This document shows, piece after piece, positions 1 through 8,201 of a stretch of DNA of 35,000 nt. The DNA comes from Paenibacillus faecalis. GTDB taxonomy: Bacteria; Bacillota; Bacilli; Paenibacillales; Paenibacillaceae. The position numbers and the translations under genes were made by a program. The notes below the pieces were generated by a model. The model saw only the letters and a list, made by a program, of their open reading frames with translations, was not told where the DNA came from and did not search any database. The stretch lies in assembly GCF_900289175.1 (NCBI RefSeq), contig NZ_LT985747.1, positions 4,409,132 to 4,444,131 of the forward strand, in the 5' to 3' direction. How positions within the stretch are numbered: position 1 is the first letter of the stretch; every line of letters begins with the position of its first letter.

Positions 1-127
1 AAGATACAAGGATTATATTATTGCTAGCCATTTTATTCTTCAAGCAGAAAACGGCATACGAGATCTTGTCATTCAAGCAGCCATACGAACCGGGGTGGCA
101 CGCAGAATTCCAAGGGAATACCGATAA
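1..127 (+). CDS. 3' end of an unidentified protein gene, cut by the window start
   Basis: The second reading frame is open from the first base to a TAA at 125-127 and gives about 41 residues ending in IRTGVARRIPREYR. The ending, with a GIRDxVIQAA helix followed by TGVARRIP, reminds me of the C-terminus of NAD(P)-dependent malic enzymes. That is only a resemblance, because no catalytic motif lies in the window. The small HPr-like gene starts 48 bases further on the same strand, so the two may be co-transcribed. Bases 41-64 inside this frame are almost identical to the Illumina P7 adapter (see findings), so the fragment should be treated with care. Confidence 0.4.
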   Translation, partial: RYKDYIIASHFILQAENGIRDLVIQAAIRTGVARRIPREYR

Positions 128-175
128 CGATAGCAGATCTATCGATTTGCATTCCATGAAACGGGGGATTCTTTT

Positions 176-424
176 ATGAAAAGCAGCATACGAGCGATCG
201 TGGATATCAATATGAAAGCAAATGAATTCTCGTCCAGCATCGTGCTCGTTGTTGGACCAGATCATTACATTGACGCCAAAAGCTTACTGGGTCTCAGTAT
301 GACACTCTATCGCAATCAAACCTATCTTCTCTATGTTTACGGTCCTGACCAAGAAGAAGCGAAAGCTGCCATGAAAGAGGTATTTGCACAGCATCAGCTG
401 GACCTTCAACTAAAGGAGAATTAA
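176..424 (+). CDS. HPr-like protein lacking the His15 region
   Basis: An 82-residue protein. The stretch IDAKSLLGLSMTL (residues about 32-44) aligns with the HPr segment NLKSIMGVMSLGI around regulatory Ser46, and the tail GPDQEEAKAAMKEVF fits the last HPr helix. The family member HPr passes phosphate through His15 in the PTS and is phosphorylated on Ser46 by HprK. Here the Ser46-equivalent (S36 in AKSLLG) is present, but the N-terminal GIHARPA-type motif with His15 is absent and the N-terminus is shortened. In-frame stops at 125-127 and 131-133 rule out a longer version. A GGGGG ribosome site at about 162-166 precedes the ATG. It cannot act as a normal PTS phosphocarrier; a Crh-like regulatory role is possible but unproven. 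Confidence 0.65.
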   Translation: MKSSIRAIVDINMKANEFSSSIVLVVGPDHYIDAKSLLGLSMTLYRNQTYLLYVYGPDQEEAKAAMKEVFAQHQLDLQLKEN

Positions 425-530
425 ATCACTACAGGATGATCCAGTCATGCTGTATACCATTTGTTTCCGCCCGGCCAAAATGGACAGATACACGGTGAAC
501 ATATATCTTAAAATGATACGTACGAAGTCA

Positions 531-578
531 GTTCATATTTTCAGGTTGCCAACTGCAACCCGAAAATATGAACTTTTT
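531..578 (+). terminator. Rho-independent terminator after the HPr-like gene
   Basis: A 19-base stem (531-549 with 555-573) has one mismatch, a 5-base loop CAACT, and TTTTT immediately after. It ends transcription from the HPr-like gene before the acetyltransferase promoter. Confidence 0.85.
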
Positions 579-643
579 ACATTTTGAAACATATAACTGA
601 ATACTCTATTGATCGGTGTCAAGAAATTAATAAGGAAGTTTAG

Positions 644-667
644 TATAATACCAATGAAACGGTTTCA
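644..667 (+). promoter_or_regulatory. -10 element and LacI/CcpA-like operator of the O-acetyltransferase gene
   Basis: A perfect TATAAT lies at 644-649. Overlapping the expected start of transcription is the palindrome TGAAACGGTTTCA (655-667), 13 bases with a single central G. It resembles operators of LacI-family regulators and is one base shorter than the classic CcpA cre. No good -35 is visible (TGTCAA at 617-622 is spaced 21 bases), so an activator or a weak promoter is possible. Confidence 0.5.
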
Positions 668-694
668 ATCATTATTGCACAAGAGGAGAAGAAC

Positions 695-1309
695 ATGAAG
701 CTTAATGAAATTAAAGAAAGAATGTCTAGTCAAAAGCTTTATTATTGCAACGATGAGTCCTTAATTTCAGAGCAGAGGAAACACCTTGACTTATTGTATG
801 ATTTCAATCATACACGTCCAACCGAACAGACTAAAAGAGATCAATTGCTAAAGAAAATGTTCGCCCAAATCGGGGAAAATTGTTATATTGAGCCTCCCCT
901 TCATGCAAATTGGGGTGGGAAAAATGTGCACTTTGGGCATGATGTATATGCCAATTTCAATTTGACGTTGGTCGATGATTGCGATATTTTTGTTGGCGAC
1001 CATGTTTTGTTTGGGCCAAATGTTACGGTTTCTGCGGGAACGCATCCTATTCATCCAAAGTTAAGGAGCAAACAAGCACAGTACAATGTTCCGATTCATA
1101 TCGGAAATAATGTCTGGATTGGAGCGAACTCAGTCATCCTTCCAGGTGTACATATTGGAGAAAATACAGTTATCGGTGCTGGAAGTGTAGTCACGAAGGA
1201 TATACCTGCCAATGTAGTGGCAGTCGGCAATCCTTGCAGAGTAATTCGGGAAATTAATGAAAAGGATATGAAATATTATTATAAAGATTTGGAAATAGAC
1301 ATTGAGTGA
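695..1309 (+). CDS. Sugar O-acetyltransferase, maltose/galactoside (LacA/Maa) type
   Basis: A 204-residue protein of the left-handed beta-helix acetyltransferases that move acetyl from acetyl-CoA to a sugar hydroxyl. The N-terminal Mac domain covers roughly residues 1-60. Hexapeptide repeats follow, with AGTHPIHP at 114-121; H117 corresponds to the catalytic His of LacA/Maa. The later repeats VWIGANSVILPGVHIGENTVIGAGSVVTKDIP and VVAVGNPCRVIREI are typical. Length matches the family. The start is set by AGAGGAGAAGAAC just before the ATG. It stands alone between two terminators. The sugar acceptor cannot be read from sequence. A palindromic operator at its promoter suggests control by a sugar-responsive repressor. 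Confidence 0.85.
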   Translation: MKLNEIKERMSSQKLYYCNDESLISEQRKHLDLLYDFNHTRPTEQTKRDQLLKKMFAQIGENCYIEPPLHANWGGKNVHFGHDVYANFNLTLVDDCDIFVGDHVLFGPNVTVSAGTHPIHPKLRSKQAQYNVPIHIGNNVWIGANSVILPGVHIGENTVIGAGSVVTKDIPANVVAVGNPCRVIREINEKDMKYYYKDLEIDIE

Positions 1310-1436
1310 TCGGATGGGACATAGATTATTAGAATTTACCCACTGGAAGAGAACCAGTACCTAGACCCGTTATTGAACACAAGAACGAAGGCGTGTTTAT
1401 AGTCCATGTGAAACGAATGGCTATGCTTGTAGAGTC

Positions 1437-1476
1437 AAAGCAGCCCGCTCTCGAATGAGAAACGAGCTGCTTTTTT
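1437..1476 (+). terminator. Terminator of the O-acetyltransferase gene
   Basis: AAGCAGCCCGCTCTC (from 1438) pairs imperfectly, with G-T pairs, with GAGAAACGAGCTGCTT (1457-1472), followed by TTTTTT. On the opposite strand the same hairpin could end the GH88 transcript that converges from the right, although the T tract there is shorter. The stretch 1310-1436 holds no gene that I can see. Confidence 0.75.
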
Positions 1477-1523
1477 AGTCTTCACGAATACATTTTCAAT
1501 TTTGCAGCTCACTTTAACCGTCA

Positions 1524-2651
1524 TCACGTGGATTCATACCAGTACCCTTTGATTCCTCGCTCCATACGAACCAATGCCTCCAGATAGAAGTAATCTCCCC
1601 AGATCATATAATCATCCGGGGCCCGGTTCCCCCTCACATGATAGGAGCCATGCTTCAGCAGTCCTTCCGCATCCGGCAAATCCATGGTCGAATAATGTTC
1701 CACCAAAGATTTCATGCTGCGGTTCAGTGCATCTTCGAACGAAGACCGATCCGGATCGTCATCCGGTATAAGCTCCAGAAGCTCGAGCAGACCACAAGCC
1801 GTAATAGCCGAGGCCGAACTGTCACGCGGTGTTCCCTCTTCAACCGGCACATCAAAATCCCAATATCCAACAGCATCTTCAGGCATCCGCTTTATAAAAT
1901 ATCGCGCCAGTCGCTTTGCTGTGTCCAGAAAATCATCACGCTTAGTATATCTGTGGGCGAGGGCAAAGCCGTAAATGCCCCATGCCTGACCGCGCGTCCA
2001 GGTTGATCCATCCTGATAGCCTTGATGGGTTCCGCCCCGAATCGCATTTCCACTGTCTGGATCGAAATAGAATGTGTGGTAGGAGGAGCCGTCTCCGCGC
2101 ACCAGAAATTTTTGGCTTTGCAGCGCATGTTTTAAAGCAATATCGTAATATTTGGCGTCACCTGTCTGCGCATGTGCCCAGAACAGTAGCGGGAGATTCA
2201 GCAGACAATCGATAATCATCCTTCCCCCGTTTTCAGGATCACCCTCTTTTCCCCATGCCTGTATGATTCCCATACGAGGACGCCATCGGGCTAATAAGAC
2301 GTCTGCAGCCTGAAGTGCAGCTTCGCGTGCAGCGTTATCCCCCGTGATTTTCCACTGAGCAACCGCAGACAGAGAATATAAAAAACCGATGTCATGGTGA
2401 TCAAGAGCAACGTGACGATCTAGTCTATCTTTAAAGTTGGCCAGATAAGATTCTGCCGCCTCTTTGTAAAAAGGATCATGCCCAAACTCGTAAGCGAGCC
2501 ACATCATGCCGACATAGAACCCTTCAATCCAGTCGTTATTTTCACCCCATTCATATTTTTGACCTTCAATTATATGGGGTAGCTTTCCGGGATGTTTCAT
2601 TATATTTTGTTTCATTTTCAGCAGCGCGTCCTCAATTGCAGCTTTCCACAT
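1524..2651 (-). CDS. Unsaturated glucuronyl hydrolase, glycoside hydrolase family 88
   Basis: A 375-residue cytoplasmic enzyme (no signal peptide) with the (alpha/alpha)6-barrel pattern of GH88. The family hydrates and removes the 4,5-unsaturated uronic acid that polysaccharide lyases leave on oligosaccharides. Two catalytic Asp residues are recognisable: LDHHDIGFLYS (D87 here) and RMIIDCLLNLPLL (D148), matching D88 and D149 of the Bacillus sp. GL1 enzyme, whose length is also about 377. I chose the ATG at 2649-2651: AGGAGG is 6 bases upstream of it but directly abuts the ATG two codons earlier. Last gene of the sugar operon, 144 bases after the DUF2264 gene. The true substrate (glycosaminoglycan, ulvan, gellan-type or plant polymer) cannot be told. 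GH105 is the main alternative family. Confidence 0.88.
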   Translation of the reverse strand: MWKAAIEDALLKMKQNIMKHPGKLPHIIEGQKYEWGENNDWIEGFYVGMMWLAYEFGHDPFYKEAAESYLANFKDRLDRHVALDHHDIGFLYSLSAVAQWKITGDNAAREAALQAADVLLARWRPRMGIIQAWGKEGDPENGGRMIIDCLLNLPLLFWAHAQTGDAKYYDIALKHALQSQKFLVRGDGSSYHTFYFDPDSGNAIRGGTHQGYQDGSTWTRGQAWGIYGFALAHRYTKRDDFLDTAKRLARYFIKRMPEDAVGYWDFDVPVEEGTPRDSSASAITACGLLELLELIPDDDPDRSSFEDALNRSMKSLVEHYSTMDLPDAEGLLKHGSYHVRGNRAPDDYMIWGDYFYLEALVRMERGIKGYWYEST

Positions 2652-2795
2652 GTTCATCCTCCTCTTCCTTAAAAACGATTAACTTGGTCTATGCATCACT
2701 ACGAATACGGGTTATTCTTCCGATCGCTGTTGCCCCCGGATTTTTTTCTCCAGAATAATTCCGCCTTCTTTCGTTGGATCTCTCACTTTTAAAAA

Positions 2796-4661
2796 CTAAA
2801 TCTCCATATCAAACACAACGCTCTTCGTTTCAGCATCCGTAACGATGATTCTTCCCTCAGAGGTGTGGTCCACTATAGGCACAAGATCAAATCGCACCAC
2901 ATTCTCCTCTCGGTTTGTTGCTCCATATACCGCGGATATAAGCACATGTTCACCTGACTCCAGCTGAACGGTCAGCGTAGGAATCATCGTTCGCGGCTTG
3001 AGAAGATTCGTATTGGCTTCCGGGTAAACCATGATCGCACCAGTATAACCCTGTATATTCACGATACCGCTAATTCCGCCAGGCATCAGGGCAACAGCCC
3101 GATCTGCTGCTATCTTTACCCCATCCGTCTCACTTAGAGCAAAGTCCATCATCCTTCCTACAGCAAAACCGCCCTCGGCCGCAGCCAAACGTCGTTTGGA
3201 GTCAATGCGGTGAATCCGTACATGCCACAATCCTACCGGAATCAGCCATGTCTGTATTTCAACATCCTGCCACGGGAGCCACTTTGAATACACAAACTGT
3301 TCTTCAACCCGGTATTCCTCACAAAAGCGCCGCACACGGTAATGCTCATCGCATTCGCTGAGAGCCAGCATGGAATCATAGGCCCCTTGTGTCAAACCAT
3401 AGTACCCTTTCGGAACACTAAATCCAAACAGCGTGGAATAAGCAAATTTCGCATACTTGGCCGCACTATGTGCCATATCAAAATTAGCCATTTGGCCGGA
3501 ACAAAGCGCCATCACATGCCGATCATCCTCCGGCCGGCAAATTAACATTCTGGCATGGGGCTGCATGGATACCGGATTCAACTTCGGCAGCGGCTCCTCT
3601 TCTACTGACCAGAACGGATGATCATCGGGTAAATCCAGAATAAGAAACGATTTGAACGCCCAATAAGGCGATCCGGGAGCGTTGTAGCTCTCCCCCATGA
3701 TCAGGTTAGGGTAGGCATATCCTATACTTAACAAGCCGTCTGTCGTAAAAATCGGCTGATCAAACCACCACCGCAGATGGCGCATAATCATCCCCTTGAT
3801 CACACCGAGCGAAAACGGCTCAACACCGGCATATACGAGCGCGCACCAGAAGGCGACCTGAGCGAAGCGGTACGTTTGACTGCGCCCGAAAGGGAGGCTG
3901 CTTCCATCTTCAGCAAACCAATAAATGAACTGCTTGGCGAAAGTTTTGGCTCTCTCTAGGTAAATCTTTGCACGTTCTGGATCATCATTCTCCATCAGCT
4001 TGGCATAGATCAGTGTGTAAAAATGCATGGCAAACGGGATGTAATAATCCCGCTGATCGGTCTTACCGTCAGAATACCATCCGTCATCCAAATAATAGGT
4101 GTCTATCGTATCAAGATACTCATCCATGATGGCCTGGTTATAAGGCATACCTACCTTTTTGAAGCCGACATTCACAAGCACCGTGAACATCAGCCAATTG
4201 TTCGGGTTGGAATGATCCACAAGGTTGATCTGATTCAGCCATTTGTACAGCTGCTGCTTTTCACGTTCATTTAACGGGTCCCACAGCTTATCTGGAGCCA
4301 GTGCCAGACCCAATCCAAACACAGCCTGTTCAACCATCCGCTGGTCTTGAGTTACGAAATCTCCCCAATATTCCTCATGCTCTGGATTCGTGCCATTGAT
4401 GATTCCCTTTAGAAACAGGGGCCATAAATCCGATTCCCCGCCGCCGCTGGCATGAGGTATAAGCCCCCATAACGGTCTGGCAAAGGCCTCCATAAGCGCA
4501 ATGGCTTCATTATGTATTGCGGCTGTAAATCCAAGTTCAAGCCCTGCGCAACCTGGAGTAAAATGCCGCTTTAAAGGCTCCAGCGTATCTGTAACTGCTT
4601 TCTGCAAATCTGCCTTCGTCCGAAACGATAAGTGCTGCTTCCTTTTACCTATTTGCTCCAC
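2796..4661 (-). CDS. DUF2264 family protein, probable carbohydrate-active partner of GH88
   Basis: A 621-residue protein matching the DUF2264 pattern. The helical N-terminal half has WGLIPHASGGGESDLWPLFLKGIINGTNPEHEEYWG (residues about 64-99) and NPNNWLMFTVLVNVG. A mid segment WYSDGKTDQRDYYIPFAMHFYTLIYA and FAEDGSSLPFGRSQTYRFAQ follows, then a beta-rich C-terminal third. The helical part looks like an alpha/alpha toroid, as in polysaccharide lyases and heparinase-like proteins; this fold inference is mine. No signal peptide, so it is cytoplasmic. The GTG start (preceded by GGGAG at 8 bases) overlaps the end of the response-regulator gene by 17 bases, implying translational coupling. Its position beside GH88 suggests it acts on the same imported oligosaccharides. 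The reaction is unknown to me. Confidence 0.75.
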   Translation of the reverse strand: MEQIGKRKQHLSFRTKADLQKAVTDTLEPLKRHFTPGCAGLELGFTAAIHNEAIALMEAFARPLWGLIPHASGGGESDLWPLFLKGIINGTNPEHEEYWGDFVTQDQRMVEQAVFGLGLALAPDKLWDPLNEREKQQLYKWLNQINLVDHSNPNNWLMFTVLVNVGFKKVGMPYNQAIMDEYLDTIDTYYLDDGWYSDGKTDQRDYYIPFAMHFYTLIYAKLMENDDPERAKIYLERAKTFAKQFIYWFAEDGSSLPFGRSQTYRFAQVAFWCALVYAGVEPFSLGVIKGMIMRHLRWWFDQPIFTTDGLLSIGYAYPNLIMGESYNAPGSPYWAFKSFLILDLPDDHPFWSVEEEPLPKLNPVSMQPHARMLICRPEDDRHVMALCSGQMANFDMAHSAAKYAKFAYSTLFGFSVPKGYYGLTQGAYDSMLALSECDEHYRVRRFCEEYRVEEQFVYSKWLPWQDVEIQTWLIPVGLWHVRIHRIDSKRRLAAAEGGFAVGRMMDFALSETDGVKIAADRAVALMPGGISGIVNIQGYTGAIMVYPEANTNLLKPRTMIPTLTVQLESGEHVLISAVYGATNREENVVRFDLVPIVDHTSEGRIIVTDAETKSVVFDMEI

Positions 4662-6294
4662 AGTCCTTACTCCCTTCCCTTCTCACGGGCGAATTCCAAG
4701 ATGTAAATTCACTGGGCGTCATGCCGACTTCCCTTTTGAACAATTTAATAAAATAGCTCTTGTTGGCATATCCGAGATAATCCGACACTTCCTCGACCGT
4801 TATATTAGATTGCTGTAGTAATTGCTTCGCCTTCTGAAGCTTGACCATATTGACATATTCGATAAAATTTTGATTCGTTTCACGCTTGAACAAGCGACTG
4901 AAATAGCTTGAGTTCAGATTCAAATACCCTGCCATTTCCTCAAGGGTTAATTTCTCGGTCACATGCTGAATGACATATTTTTGTGCCCGGATGATCTCGG
5001 GACGCTTGGAGCGGATCGACAATACGCTTAATCGACGGGAAAGCTCTGTCAGGCAACGCATAATCCAGCTCTGTAAGTGCTCCATCGAATGAATATCGTT
5101 AATGGCGTCATATGGCTTCTGTTCGGAGATGCTGTGTTCAACCTGCAATGTAACTTTGGTTTTCATTTGTAAGTCCATGAGAAGCTGAAGCACCCATTCC
5201 TTCACATCAGCCGGATGAAATCGGTTCGTCCTGACCCATGTCGCCCATTCCTTGACGATCTCGTTTACATGCTCAGGTCGATTCAGAGCCAGACTATCAT
5301 TTATTTTCGAGAAGAACAGAGCATATTCCGCATACATATCCTCACTCGAAAAAGTGGCTCTTTCAAATCGATGAATTTGAGATTCTCCCAGATAAAAACG
5401 GTGACTCCATTCCTTCAGCATAGGCATTAATATGAGCCGCAGATCCTCGGGAACTGAAGCTTCCCGCCCCAGGAGGCAGGTGACTGATATTTTTAAATAC
5501 TGCTTTATGGCAGCGATGGCCTTCTGGGCCGTATAATGCAAAATCTGCTGTTCCTTGACCGGATCATCGCAGCAGATCAATGCGACCAATTCACCGTTGC
5601 TATGACGGAAAATAACGCTGCGATGCATGGAATCGAGCACTTCCTGCAAAACATTTTCAACCGCAAAAGAAATCGTGTAATCGTTCATTTTTCGGGTTTC
5701 AGAAACTTCAGACATTCGATCAATATAAATCACAAGTGGCAGATAATACCTAGCATCAAGCTCGACTCCATTAAGTTGAGCGTGGTTTAGCCACGCTTCT
5801 TTTGTCCACGATAATTGATACAGTGTATCCTTGAGCAATTGTTCTTTTAATGCGGATCGGTTCAAAGACTCCTTCTGCATGTACATCAACATCTCGGCAG
5901 CTCTATGCTTCTCCTTGCTCAAATCGACCGAGATCGTATGCAGCAGTTGTTGGAGCTGATCCACATCTAAACTTTCTTTTAAAATATAGTCGCTCACCTT
6001 TAATTTCATCGCTTGCTGGGCATAGTCAAATTCATTGTGGCAGGACAAAATAATCGCTCGAAACAGCGGATTTGCCTGGTTAAACTTCTCCAGCATCTCC
6101 AAACCATTCATTTTGGGCATCCCGATATCGGTAATTACAATGTCAGGTAAATTCTGCTGTGTATTCTCCCAAGCTTCCAAACCGTTCGAATAACAGCCGA
6201 TCAGTTCGATGCCGAGCTCTTTCCAGGAAATACTTTGCGATAAATAACGGGCAACAGGATAATCATCATCCACCAGAATCGCAGTTAACACCAT
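4645..6294 (-). CDS. YesN-type response regulator with AraC DNA-binding domain
   Basis: About 549 residues. The N-terminal receiver domain has the acidic pocket DDD at 9-11 and phospho-acceptor D56 in IVITDIGMPKMNG. A long middle region is followed by a C-terminal AraC/XylS double helix-turn-helix (RAQKYVIQHVTEKLTLEEMAGYLNLNSSYFSRLFK and VEEVSDYLGYANKSYFIKLFKREVGMTPSEF). I prefer the ATG at 6292-6294, with AGAGGTG upstream, to the ATG 21 bases earlier. It still overlaps the kinase gene by 29 bases. The pair presumably senses extracellular carbohydrate and activates the neighbouring transporter and hydrolase genes, as is usual for this arrangement in Paenibacillus. Confidence 0.93.
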   Translation of the reverse strand: MVLTAILVDDDYPVARYLSQSISWKELGIELIGCYSNGLEAWENTQQNLPDIVITDIGMPKMNGLEMLEKFNQANPLFRAIILSCHNEFDYAQQAMKLKVSDYILKESLDVDQLQQLLHTISVDLSKEKHRAAEMLMYMQKESLNRSALKEQLLKDTLYQLSWTKEAWLNHAQLNGVELDARYYLPLVIYIDRMSEVSETRKMNDYTISFAVENVLQEVLDSMHRSVIFRHSNGELVALICCDDPVKEQQILHYTAQKAIAAIKQYLKISVTCLLGREASVPEDLRLILMPMLKEWSHRFYLGESQIHRFERATFSSEDMYAEYALFFSKINDSLALNRPEHVNEIVKEWATWVRTNRFHPADVKEWVLQLLMDLQMKTKVTLQVEHSISEQKPYDAINDIHSMEHLQSWIMRCLTELSRRLSVLSIRSKRPEIIRAQKYVIQHVTEKLTLEEMAGYLNLNSSYFSRLFKRETNQNFIEYVNMVKLQKAKQLLQQSNITVEEVSDYLGYANKSYFIKLFKREVGMTPSEFTSWNSPVRREGSKDCGANR

Positions 6295-8086
6295 GCTCAC
6301 CTCTCTCCATTTCAAATGGAAATTTTAAAGTGATACTCGTTCCTACGTCCTGCTCACTGTCAATTTCCAGCTGAGCGTTAAACCCGTAAATCAACCGAAG
6401 GCGCTGAAACACATTACGCACACCAATACCGGAAAACCCTGTTTTCGCAGCGACTGCAGCATCTGGAGTATGGTTCATATCCGCATAAAGTTCTTGAAGT
6501 GTGGTCTGGCTCATACCAATCCCGTTGTCCCGAATCGTTATACGAAGATGATCTTCCCCTTTTTCTCGAATACGTATCGCTTCAATAAAAATATCACCTG
6601 AGAACTGCTCAAATCCATGAATAATAGCGTTTTCAATAAAAGGCTGAATCATAAAACGCGGAACCAATGCATGCTCGCATCCATCCTCATAACTTACTTC
6701 AAGTCTGACCTGATTAGCATGGCGAAAGTTCATGAGCCGGATATAATGATGGATAGTTTCCACCTCTTCTTGAAGCGGGATAAACTCATTGTCACGGTTA
6801 ATGGTCATCCGGAGTAAAGAGGACAATGAGGCGATTAATTGCGCGTTCTCCTCATCTCCCTTCGTCAAAATATTAAATCGGATCGAATTCAAAAGATTAA
6901 ACATAAAATGCGGGTTGATCTGGGCCTGAAGCATTTCCAGCTCCGCTTTTCGCTTCTTCGACTGTTCAACCGTAATCTGTTCGAACATCGATTCAATCCG
7001 GTCCAGCATATGATCGATCGTCCGTGCAAGCAGAGTGACCTCATTGTTCCCTCGAATACCCGAGCGTATATTCATCTGTCCCCTGCCAATCCGGGTAATA
7101 AAGCTACTTAGCTGACGAAGCGGTTTCGTAAATGCCGAAATCAGCATCGTCAGTAAAATACAAAATAACGTAAAGAAAAGCACCTGTAACCCAAAACTGA
7201 TCAACAAAATTTGTTTGTTCTTGGCTATAGCTGACGATAACGGAATTAAGCTGACCAGCTTCCAAGGATTAGCGCGAATCGACTGCTCGGCATACACGTA
7301 TTCCTGTCCATCCATTTCAATGGTCCGTGCGTGCCTATCCTGGTTCCACCAGGTCATTTCGCTTCCGACCAGGGACGGATCGGAATGAGAAATCACCTTT
7401 CCCTCTTCATTCAGCAGCATCATCTCCTGATCCGAGCTTGCACCTCTTATAAGATGATCACGAATTTGTCGTTCATTGACACTGATGATCACGTAGCCGA
7501 TAACGCTGTTGGACGATGTACGAATCGGGCGTCCGATCGTAACCAGATAAGATTCCTCCTGTTGAACCGTGTTAAAATAATTTTCCTGCAATCCAACCCA
7601 AAATGTAGAAAACGAAGGGATTTGGTTTAATTGATCAAACCAAGGCTGCCTGTAAAGCTGCTCAGGATCAAAATCACTATGCGAATAATTGGTATATGTA
7701 AAATCGTCTTTCCCAAGGATGGTGACATAAAAATCATCATGCTGTCCAAACAACTCATCCAGAAATCGGATTAATCGGCTGTAGTTCAGCAGATAACTAT
7801 CCTTCTGCTCCTCGGTTCCCCTCTTCTCATGCCCGGAAATAATCTGCTGCCTTATTTCCGTATTGGTAAGTACAATATTCGACAGTTCCAGCGTCTGATC
7901 CAAAACACCATTCACATCAGACTGAACAGCTCTCAGTGCATCTTCAGAGCTGACAACAGCACGATCAAGCAGAAGATCCTTCGTTAAATAATGAGTCATT
8001 AGATATATGCCACCCAACGGAAGAAGAAAACATATCAAAGCGGACCAAATCAATTTTTTTCGCAATGAAAATTTGGGTATCATCAC
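6266..8086 (-). CDS. YesM-type sensor histidine kinase
   Basis: 606 residues. TM1 is at about 12-32; an extracellular cache-like sensor region spans about 33-290; TM2 is at about 291-318; a HAMP linker runs to about 370. The His_kinase domain has AQINPHFMFNLLNSIRF, with phospho-acceptor H393, and the ATPase domain has the N box FIENAIIHGFEQ and DNGIGMS. This layout defines the YesM/LytS-like kinases that pair with AraC-type regulators. The start is a GTG at 8086, or the ATG right after it; GAGGA lies 9-12 bases upstream, a rather poor site. Its 3' end overlaps the response-regulator gene. It sits 115 bases after the binding-protein gene, with a strong hairpin between them. Confidence 0.93.
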   Translation of the reverse strand: MMIPKFSLRKKLIWSALICFLLPLGGIYLMTHYLTKDLLLDRAVVSSEDALRAVQSDVNGVLDQTLELSNIVLTNTEIRQQIISGHEKRGTEEQKDSYLLNYSRLIRFLDELFGQHDDFYVTILGKDDFTYTNYSHSDFDPEQLYRQPWFDQLNQIPSFSTFWVGLQENYFNTVQQEESYLVTIGRPIRTSSNSVIGYVIISVNERQIRDHLIRGASSDQEMMLLNEEGKVISHSDPSLVGSEMTWWNQDRHARTIEMDGQEYVYAEQSIRANPWKLVSLIPLSSAIAKNKQILLISFGLQVLFFTLFCILLTMLISAFTKPLRQLSSFITRIGRGQMNIRSGIRGNNEVTLLARTIDHMLDRIESMFEQITVEQSKKRKAELEMLQAQINPHFMFNLLNSIRFNILTKGDEENAQLIASLSSLLRMTINRDNEFIPLQEEVETIHHYIRLMNFRHANQVRLEVSYEDGCEHALVPRFMIQPFIENAIIHGFEQFSGDIFIEAIRIREKGEDHLRITIRDNGIGMSQTTLQELYADMNHTPDAAVAAKTGFSGIGVRNVFQRLRLIYGFNAQLEIDSEQDVGTSITLKFPFEMERGEHGVNCDSGG

Positions 8087-8119
8087 AGAATGCAGTCCTC
8101 AAATCGGATTGAATTGGAA

Positions 8120-8143
8120 TAGGGAAAACCTGAGTTTTCCCTT
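8120..8143 (-). other. Intercistronic hairpin between binding-protein and kinase genes
   Basis: AGGGAAAAC (8121-8129) pairs perfectly with GTTTTCCCT (8134-8142) around a 4-base loop. No T tract follows on the minus strand, so it is not a classic terminator. It could stabilise the upstream binding-protein message and lower expression of the kinase genes, as happens in many ABC operons. This role is inferred from position only. Confidence 0.5.
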
Positions 8144-8201
8144 AAACATCCACATTTTATTTAACTCTAGTTAAACGGCTGACCTCTGGGTATAAACCAG
8201 G

